Below are positions 1 through 4,972 of a DNA stretch of 6,076 nucleotides, piece by piece. Position 1 is the stretch's first letter; each line of letters opens with the position of its first letter. A program made the translations under genes and the position numbers. The DNA comes from Actinomycetota bacterium (lineage in GTDB: Bacteria; Zhuqueibacterota; Zhuqueibacteria; Residuimicrobiales; Krinioviventaceae). Under the pieces are notes generated by a model. The model worked only from the letters and a program-made list of their open reading frames with translations, searched no databases and had not been told where the DNA came from. The stretch lies in NCBI GenBank assembly GCA_011682565.1, contig JAACEJ010000248.1, positions 1 through 6,076 of the forward strand, written 5' to 3'.

Positions 1-612
1 CCGGATGCTGAGAAAAATCCAGCATTGAAATTTTGGCATCACTACATTTTTGATTGCTCTGATCGTAGTGTTGTTGAAATAAGGAGAGAGGGAGGGAAAT
101 GGATTCCGTTATTACATATAATATCCGGCACAAGCGATTCCTGCAAATACGAATACTGCAACCTTGAAATGTATGCAGGTGCGACCGTTCAAATCGCATT
201 CCGCTACTATGGGCTACCTGTGTGGACTGATCCCACATTAAAAAACCGTCATTGGTATATCGATGATATTGAGATAAGCGGTTATCCAATTAGTGCCGTA
301 AAATTTAAAGCGGATAATAAAAATATTCATTCACACAGGTTATTTCAAAATTATCCCAACCCCTTCAATCCGGTTACAACCATAAGTTTTACATTATCAG
401 AAATTAGCGCAATTTAATTGGACATATTCAATGTAACCGGACAATTAGTCAGAACCTTATGCAGAGGAGAAATGAGAGATGGTTTTCATACAGTAACCTG
501 GAATGGGGCAGATGAATCTGGTCAGGCGGTTCCGGCAGGCGTCTATTTTTACAGACTCACAGGTAACAACGGAATCTGGCAAGAAACCAAAAAGATGATT
601 TTGATAAAATAA
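1..612 (+). pseudogene. 3' end of MAM-like surface protein with T9SS sorting tail, interrupted by in-frame stop
   Basis: The reading frame is already open at base 1, so the start lies upstream. Codons 1-94 are the C-terminal part of a MAM-like jelly-roll unit, recognised by NPALKFWHHY, the YAGATVQIAFRYY strand and the closing WYIDDIEISG. All three have direct counterparts in the repeats of the next gene. After a short linker comes the type A-like T9SS sorting tail: LFQNYPNPFNP at codons 114-124. A TAA at 415-417 then ends the frame. The same frame continues to 612 with the rest of the tail (IFNVTGQLVRTL, PAGVYFYRL, KKMILIK). Aligned with the neighbour's tail, the stop replaces a Ser in VSLIIYN, so one base change (for example TCA to TAA) explains it. 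The intact protein would be exported and surface-attached or released. The truncated 1-417 product would lack most of its sorting signal. A sequencing error or stop readthrough is also possible. Confidence 0.75.
418..612 (+). other. Orphaned C-terminal half of the type A-like sorting tail
   Basis: These 64 codons follow the in-frame stop directly and keep the whole second half of the FlgD-Ig-like/T9SS type A-like tail, ending in KKMILIK exactly like the 1140-residue protein downstream. The only start at its beginning is a TTG, with no Shine-Dalgarno sequence before it. It is therefore best read as the detached end of the upstream gene, not as a separate gene. The good preservation of its motifs suggests the stop is recent, or that it is read through. 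Confidence 0.7.
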
Positions 613-682
613 TGAAAAATAATTATCAAATGAACAATAACAACTAACGAGTGGTGAGTAACCAGTTTTTAACAAAACCCAA

Positions 683-688
683 AGGAGG
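683..688 (+). promoter_or_regulatory. Ribosome binding site of the 1140-residue protein gene
   Basis: A perfect AGGAGG ends 5 bases before the ATG at 694 and fixes that start. Such a strong Shine-Dalgarno site is uncommon in classical Bacteroidetes. The rest of the 81-base gap (613-693) is AT-rich, with no convincing terminator or promoter that I can identify. Confidence 0.85.
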
Positions 689-693
689 AAGTC

Positions 694-3600
694 ATGCAGT
701 TTAAATACAATAACAGATTGAACAAAGTTGCTTTTTACTTTGTTGTTTCACTGTTTGTATTATTTGCGTTCGGCACTGTTTTTTCACAAACGGTTGTTTG
801 GAGTGAGGATTGGGAGGGCGACTGGACAAGGGATTGGCATGTGGATGGCGGGACATGGGAAGTGGGTACGCCAACCAGTGGGCCGGATAGTGCATACCAG
901 GGATTGAATTGTGCTGCAACCGTGCTGACTGGGAATTATTCGGAGAATGTTTCTACGATGTTAGTTCGCCATACCAAGTTTGTAGTTCCGCCCGCAGATC
1001 AGAATCCCCATTTAAGATTTTGGCACTGGTTCAATATATCAACGGACGATAAGGGCTTTGTCGAAATTAAAGTTGATAATAATGATTGGACTCAAATTCC
1101 AGTTGAATACGACCATACAAGTAGTAATAAATGGAGCTATACATCTATTGATCTTGCGCCGTATGCAGGGAAAAGCATACAGATTGCATTTCATTTCATT
1201 TCAAAAGCCAAGTCATATTATGGCGGAACATATACTCACGTAGGTCCTGGATGGTACATAGATAATGTTAATGTGATAAGCGGAGCAAGTATTTTTAATA
1301 ATCCTGAAACCTGGGAAAATGGACTGGGGGATTGGTCAGTTGAACGAGGCACATGGGAAATAGGACATCCTACTTATGGCCCACATCAAACAATATCAGG
1401 CATAAATTGTGCCGCCACTGTATTAGACGGTAAATACTCTGAATGGGTGGATTCCAGATTAATTAGTCCCAAAATTATAGTTCCAAACTCTGATCAGAAT
1501 CCTCGTTTTCGATTCTGGCAAGATTACAGCTTTTCCGCGGACGATAAAGGTTATGTCGAAGTCAGAGTGGGAAATGGAGATTGGGAACAAATATCCGCGG
1601 ATTACACCAATACTAGCTGGGAATGGACATACACTTCTTTCGATTTAGTACCATATTCAAATAAAACTGTCCAATTTGCGTTCCATTTCATTTCTCAAGC
1701 TAAATCATATTACAATGGAACTTACACACATACCAGCGCAGGATGGTATATAGATGATGTTACTATCATCACTGGGCCAATTATTTTTAACAGTCGTGAG
1801 GGATGGGAAGGAGGTATTGGAGATTGGTCTGCCGAACGAGGAACATGGCAAATCGGAAAACCAACTACTGGCCCCAATAGTGCATATTCTGGCAAGAACT
1901 GCCTCGCAACTGTTTTGGACGATAATTATGAAGAATGGGTCGATTCGCGCTTTGTTAGTCCAAAATTTACTGTTCCAGCAGCTAATAAAAATCCTAGTTT
2001 GCGCTTCTGGCACTGGTTTAGTTTTTCTGCTGATGATAAAGGCTTTGTTGAAATTAAAATTGGTGACAATGACTGGCAACAAATTTCATCAGATTTCAAA
2101 AATACAAGCAGCAATGTTTGGACAAACACCTATTTTGATCTTTCCCCATATGCAGGCTTTACAGTTCAGATTGCATTTCGATTTATGTCTAGGGCTGATT
2201 CATATTATAGCGGTACATATACACATGTAAGCTCCGGTTGGTACATTGACAATGTAGAAATTGAAGGCTTTGGCGAGTCTCCAATCATAGACTCCTTTAC
2301 CGCCACGCCCACTCAGGGAGCCCCCCCTCTAACCGTCACCTTCGATTGCCAGGCCCACGACCCCGACGGAACTGTAGCATCTTTTAGATGGGACTTTGAA
2401 GGTGACGGTGTAATGGACGATACCACCGAAACCGGTGACAACATCCATATATATGAAACCAACGGCACCTTTGAAGCCAAATGTACAGCAGTTGACAATG
2501 AAGGCAATTCAAGCGAGTCCAAATCGGTGATGATCTACGTCTACTCGGACACCGGTCGTGTAATCACCGTCTCCGATACAACGATTACGAGTGTGAGCAA
2601 AGGAGATACAATCAAAATACCAATTCGCGTTTCAGAGGCTGCGCGTATTGCAGGTGCGGAAATAAAGTTATCTTTTGATCAGACAATCGTTAAGGCGCTT
2701 TATGCTGAGAAATCAGCTTTAACGAATGATTTTACGATTGCAGATTCTACGAATGAAGGCAAAATCGCTATATCCTTAGCAAGAGCTACGGCCTTGGCAT
2801 CGGGGTCCGGTGACCTGGTCTATGTATATTTCGAAGTAGTTACCGGAACAGAAGATTCATCGGCATTGGCATTTGAACAAGTTACACTCTATGATGAAGA
2901 AACAAATTCGATCCCTGTAACACCTAAAAACGGGAAAATAATTATTGGAATTAAACATGAGAAGGGATTTTTGGTTATTGATCCGCCAAGCGACACTTTA
3001 GATGTAGCGACTCAACAACAATTCTGTGCCTATCAAGAGCAAACGGATGGCAGCATAACAGCAACATCAGCAACCTGGACACTTGAAAAAGGATTTGGAA
3101 ATGTTGGCGAACTTTTATCTTCAAACGGTGAGTGTACAACTTTGGATGCAACTGGACCCGGTGATGCAATTATCAAGGCAACATCTGATACCTCTGCGGC
3201 AACAGCACTCGTTGTTGTTGGCAAAACAAAGGGCGACATCAATATCGATGATCTCGTTTCAGTGCCTGATTGTATTCGATCCCTGCAGTACACGGTTGGA
3301 AATTATGATCTCTCACCGTACCAATTGTGGGCCGCTGATATGTCCGAAAATGGCAGCGTCGCCGTCAATGATTGTCAATTGATCCTCAATAAAACGCTTG
3401 ATGGAATGCTGCCCAAAACTATTACCCAGACCGGCTACGGCCCGGCTACCGTCCAATTAGGCCCCATCAAACAGGAAGCGGAACGGGTCTATACGGTTCC
3501 CGTTTTGGTAAATGAACGCAGCGATGTTTACGCTTCTGCTTTTGAAATTACCTATGATTCTAATCTGCTCAGTGTTGTCACAGCTTCAGCAGGGAAATCG

Positions 3601-4116
3601 GGGATGATCGCGACTAATTTCAAAGAAAAAGGCATGGCAAGAATTGCCATGATCAGTAGAGATGGTTTGGTAAATTCTCAAAGTGAAATCCTCACACTAC
3701 AATTCAAAGCGAAAAGCAAAATAACCGAGACTCCGGGTATTACCATCCGTGAGGTGAGACTATTCGATTGTGCAGCTCAACAGATTGTCGCGAACATTGC
3801 GGAATCTGCTGTGCAGGCCGTTGCATTGCCGAAGGAATTCGCGTTGCATCAGAATTTTCCAAATCCATTCAATCCTTCAACAATGGTCAGGTATGATTTA
3901 CCCCAAAATAACAGGGTGAGTTTGATCATTTATAATACGAATGGGCAGCAAGTCCGCAGTCTTGTCAACGGCAAAATGTCTGCCGGCTCTCACTCCACTG
4001 TGTGGGATGCTCGTGATGATGCAGGCCAAATTGTTCCGGCCGGCGTTTATTTTTACAAACTCAGCGTGGATAACGGTTCGTGGCAAAAGACTAAAAAGAT
4101 GATCTTAATCAAATAA
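694..4116 (+). CDS. Large modular exported protein: 3 MAM-like repeats, PKD, cohesin, Ig, dockerin, cohesin, T9SS tail
   Basis: A secreted, probably surface-bound multidomain protein of 1140 residues; no enzymatic domain is visible. The signal peptide is residues 1-31, with a hydrophobic core FYFVVSLFVLFAFG and likely cleavage at VFS|Q. Three MAM-like jelly-roll units follow (about 31-197, 198-361, 362-525), each closing with GWYID(N/D)V. Next come a PKD domain (530-617, HDPDG and RWDFEGDG), a cohesin-like domain (622-752, IAISLARA at 691-698) and a BIG2-like Ig domain (753-843). A dockerin (847-907) has calcium-loop residues D848/N850/D852/D859 and D882/S884/N886/D893. A second cohesin-like domain spans about 910-1043. 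The tail (1049-1140) carries QNFPNPFNP, GVYFYKL and a terminal KKMILIK, the type A-like T9SS sorting signal. The ATG at 694 has a perfect Shine-Dalgarno site. MAM-like domains are often adhesive or carbohydrate-binding; binding or scaffolding is inferred. The ligand is unknown. Confidence 0.9.
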   Translation: MQFKYNNRLNKVAFYFVVSLFVLFAFGTVFSQTVVWSEDWEGDWTRDWHVDGGTWEVGTPTSGPDSAYQGLNCAATVLTGNYSENVSTMLVRHTKFVVPPADQNPHLRFWHWFNISTDDKGFVEIKVDNNDWTQIPVEYDHTSSNKWSYTSIDLAPYAGKSIQIAFHFISKAKSYYGGTYTHVGPGWYIDNVNVISGASIFNNPETWENGLGDWSVERGTWEIGHPTYGPHQTISGINCAATVLDGKYSEWVDSRLISPKIIVPNSDQNPRFRFWQDYSFSADDKGYVEVRVGNGDWEQISADYTNTSWEWTYTSFDLVPYSNKTVQFAFHFISQAKSYYNGTYTHTSAGWYIDDVTIITGPIIFNSREGWEGGIGDWSAERGTWQIGKPTTGPNSAYSGKNCLATVLDDNYEEWVDSRFVSPKFTVPAANKNPSLRFWHWFSFSADDKGFVEIKIGDNDWQQISSDFKNTSSNVWTNTYFDLSPYAGFTVQIAFRFMSRADSYYSGTYTHVSSGWYIDNVEIEGFGESPIIDSFTATPTQGAPPLTVTFDCQAHDPDGTVASFRWDFEGDGVMDDTTETGDNIHIYETNGTFEAKCTAVDNEGNSSESKSVMIYVYSDTGRVITVSDTTITSVSKGDTIKIPIRVSEAARIAGAEIKLSFDQTIVKALYAEKSALTNDFTIADSTNEGKIAISLARATALASGSGDLVYVYFEVVTGTEDSSALAFEQVTLYDEETNSIPVTPKNGKIIIGIKHEKGFLVIDPPSDTLDVATQQQFCAYQEQTDGSITATSATWTLEKGFGNVGELLSSNGECTTLDATGPGDAIIKATSDTSAATALVVVGKTKGDINIDDLVSVPDCIRSLQYTVGNYDLSPYQLWAADMSENGSVAVNDCQLILNKTLDGMLPKTITQTGYGPATVQLGPIKQEAERVYTVPVLVNERSDVYASAFEITYDSNLLSVVTASAGKSGMIATNFKEKGMARIAMISRDGLVNSQSEILTLQFKAKSKITETPGITIREVRLFDCAAQQIVANIAESAVQAVALPKEFALHQNFPNPFNPSTMVRYDLPQNNRVSLIIYNTNGQQVRSLVNGKMSAGSHSTVWDARDDAGQIVPAGVYFYKLSVDNGSWQKTKKMILIK
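784..1284 (+). repeat. MAM-like domain repeat, unit 1
   Basis: First of three tandem protein-level repeats (residues about 31-197). Shared landmarks are GTWEVG, a single Cys in LNCAATVL, NPHLRFWHWF, DDKGFVEIK, YAGKSIQIAFHFIS, SYYGGTYTH and GWYIDNV. Its N-terminal third (DWTRDWHVDGGTW, YSENVSTMLV) differs more from units 2 and 3 than they do from each other. The bases have diverged, so this is an old duplication. Confidence 0.85.
1285..1776 (+). repeat. MAM-like domain repeat, unit 2
   Basis: Second unit (residues about 198-361). It carries GDWSVERGTWEIG, INCAATVLDG, WVDSRLISPK, FRFWQDYSFSADDKG, FAFHFISQAKSYY and GWYIDDV. It is one residue shorter than the others near TNTSWEWTYT. Its FWQDYSF replaces the FWHWF of units 1 and 3. 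Confidence 0.85.
1777..2268 (+). repeat. MAM-like domain repeat, unit 3
   Basis: Third unit (residues about 362-525), with GDWSAERGTWQIG, KNCLATVLDD, WVDSRFVSPK, LRFWHWFSFSADDKG, YAGFTVQIAFRFMS, SYYSGTYTH and GWYIDNV. It is AT-rich (by hand count, 18 G+C of 60 in 2041-2100) and runs straight into a much GC-richer PKD segment. Confidence 0.85.
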
Positions 4117-4121
4117 GGTTA

Positions 4122-4154
4122 AAACCTCAAAGATCTTGGAGACCTTTGAGGTTT
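4122..4154. repeat. Intergenic palindrome (hairpin) between two genes
   Basis: AAACCTCAAAG at 4122-4132 pairs perfectly with CTTTGAGGTTT at 4144-4154. Inside, one A/C mismatch (4133/4143) is followed by three more pairs (TCT/AGA) around a TGG loop. It starts five bases after the stop codon of the 1140-residue gene. No T-run follows beyond the stem's own TTT, so a classical intrinsic terminator is not clear. It could be a weak bidirectional terminator, an mRNA-stabilising 3' hairpin, or a copy of a dispersed genomic palindrome. Confidence 0.75.
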
Positions 4155-4184
4155 CCTGAAAATATTGAGGAAAAAAATATTTAT

Positions 4185-4189
4185 GAGGT
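4185..4189 (+). promoter_or_regulatory. Ribosome binding site deciding the ATG at 4195
   Basis: GAGGT ends 5 bases before the ATG at 4195. Alternative in-frame starts are TTG at 4165, with no site near it, and ATG at 4183, whose nearest GAGG (4167-4170) is 12 bases away across an A-run. The 4195 start also gives the most ordinary signal peptide, so it is preferred. Confidence 0.65.
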
Positions 4190-4194
4190 CCATC

Positions 4195-4929
4195 ATGACT
4201 AAAAGAATCCTTTTACTACTTTTTGTTTCGACCTGCCTGATGCTCGCATCAGCAAAGGCCACAACTATAATTTTGCCGGAGAGGCAGGGCCCTCCGGGCA
4301 GCCTGGTTCAGGTCCCGGTTATCGTTGATAGTGCGGAAACAGTTGCCGGTTGCGAATTCATCCTGCAATACGACAAATCCTTTCTCGAATTTGTTCGGCT
4401 GGATTCCATTGGACTGGCGGATGGATTTACTTTTGCGGTGAAAACAAAAGACGATAGTATAGCTATTTCTATGGCCAGAGCCGTTGGTATTCAAAAATCC
4501 TATGTGACTCTATTAGGTTTGACTTTTCGCATTCGCAATTCCGCCCAAGTCGGAGCAGCCACGGAAATCACTTGGATTCAATCCAGGCTTTATTCCGAAT
4601 CGACATCGCTCATTGACCATAGTGTTAAGCATGGTGTTGTCAGGGTCTCGGCTATCAGCGTTTTTCCGAATCCGTTTACACCCAACGAAGACGGCATAAA
4701 TGATACGGCAAATTTCATAGTACCCGATTCTCTGTCGTTCGATGCTGCGGTAAAAATATTCAGTGTATCCGGGCAACTGGTTAAAGAGCTTTTTAATAAT
4801 GAGAGCACATATATGAAATGGAATGGTAAAGATAAAGATGATAATCCTGTAAAGCCGGGTGTTTACATTTATTTAATCCTTGCAAACGGAACCGCACTTT
4901 CAAAAGGGACAATCACTCTGATGCGATAA
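4195..4929 (+). CDS. Exported single-cohesin protein with type B-like T9SS C-terminal domain
   Basis: This 244-residue exported protein starts with MTKRILLLLFVSTCLMLASAKA, a standard signal peptide probably cut after Ala22. Residues 23-151 form a cohesin-like beta-sandwich: LVQVPVIVDSAETVAGCEF, LQYDKSFLEF, and IAISMARA at 89-96, the counterpart of IAISLARA in the first cohesin-like domain of the preceding protein. Residues 155-244 start with VFPNPFTPNEDGIND and end in KGTITLMR. This resembles the gliding-motility/CHU_C (type B) sorting tail and differs from the PNPFNP...KKMILIK tail of the two upstream genes. An FlgD-like Ig reading of this tail is the alternative. It lies 78 bases after the large modular gene and 43 before the PorP/SprF-like gene, so co-expression is likely. 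Its role could be binding a dockerin-bearing partner; that is inference. Longer starts at 4183 or 4165 cannot be excluded. Confidence 0.85.
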   Translation: MTKRILLLLFVSTCLMLASAKATTIILPERQGPPGSLVQVPVIVDSAETVAGCEFILQYDKSFLEFVRLDSIGLADGFTFAVKTKDDSIAISMARAVGIQKSYVTLLGLTFRIRNSAQVGAATEITWIQSRLYSESTSLIDHSVKHGVVRVSAISVFPNPFTPNEDGINDTANFIVPDSLSFDAAVKIFSVSGQLVKELFNNESTYMKWNGKDKDDNPVKPGVYIYLILANGTALSKGTITLMR

Positions 4930-4960
4930 AAAGGCTGTCATTTAATGCCATTTCCAGGAA

Positions 4961-4966
4961 AGGGAG
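4961..4966 (+). promoter_or_regulatory. Ribosome binding site of the PorP/SprF-like gene
   Basis: AGGGAG lies 6 bases before the ATG at 4973. The short gap after the previous stop (4930-4972) shows no hairpin, so the two genes are probably on one transcript. Confidence 0.7.
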
Positions 4967-4972
4967 TGTTCA

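Noticed and set aside
418..612. Independent small gene starting at TTG 418
   Set aside because: No ribosome binding site precedes it, it begins directly after the in-frame stop, and its content is the second half of a sorting tail. It is the remnant of the upstream gene.
1186..1204. Short CATTT/TTTCA tandem run
   Set aside because: Only about three copies, and it is explained by coding for AFHFIS, which is conserved in the next repeat with different codons.
1705..2129. Antisense and out-of-frame open frames over the MAM-like repeats (for example 1705-2082 minus, 1754-2230 plus)
   Set aside because: They overlap a strongly supported coding region, have no recognisable domains and recur because the repeats recur. 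They are shadows.
793..2268. Tandem repeats as a CRISPR array or DNA satellite
   Set aside because: The period is about 492 bases, the units are conserved at protein level and the DNA has diverged. They are repeated protein domains.
3033..3293. Antisense open frame over the Ig/dockerin region
   Set aside because: It lies wholly within the large gene, with no ribosome site or known motif.
2557..4116. Cellulosome scaffoldin
   Set aside because: Cohesin-like and dockerin modules are present, but no carbohydrate-active enzyme or classical carbohydrate-binding module is visible, and such modules are common in non-cellulosomal surface proteins of FCB bacteria.
4122..4160. Confident intrinsic terminator
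   Set aside because: The hairpin is clear, but no T-run follows the stem and the downstream genes are in the same direction, so it is listed as a palindrome of uncertain role.
4165..4194. Longer start (TTG 4165 or ATG 4183) for the cohesin gene
   Set aside because: These starts have no well-spaced Shine-Dalgarno site and add a charged stretch before the signal peptide. ATG 4195 has GAGGT at 5 bases and gives a normal signal peptide.
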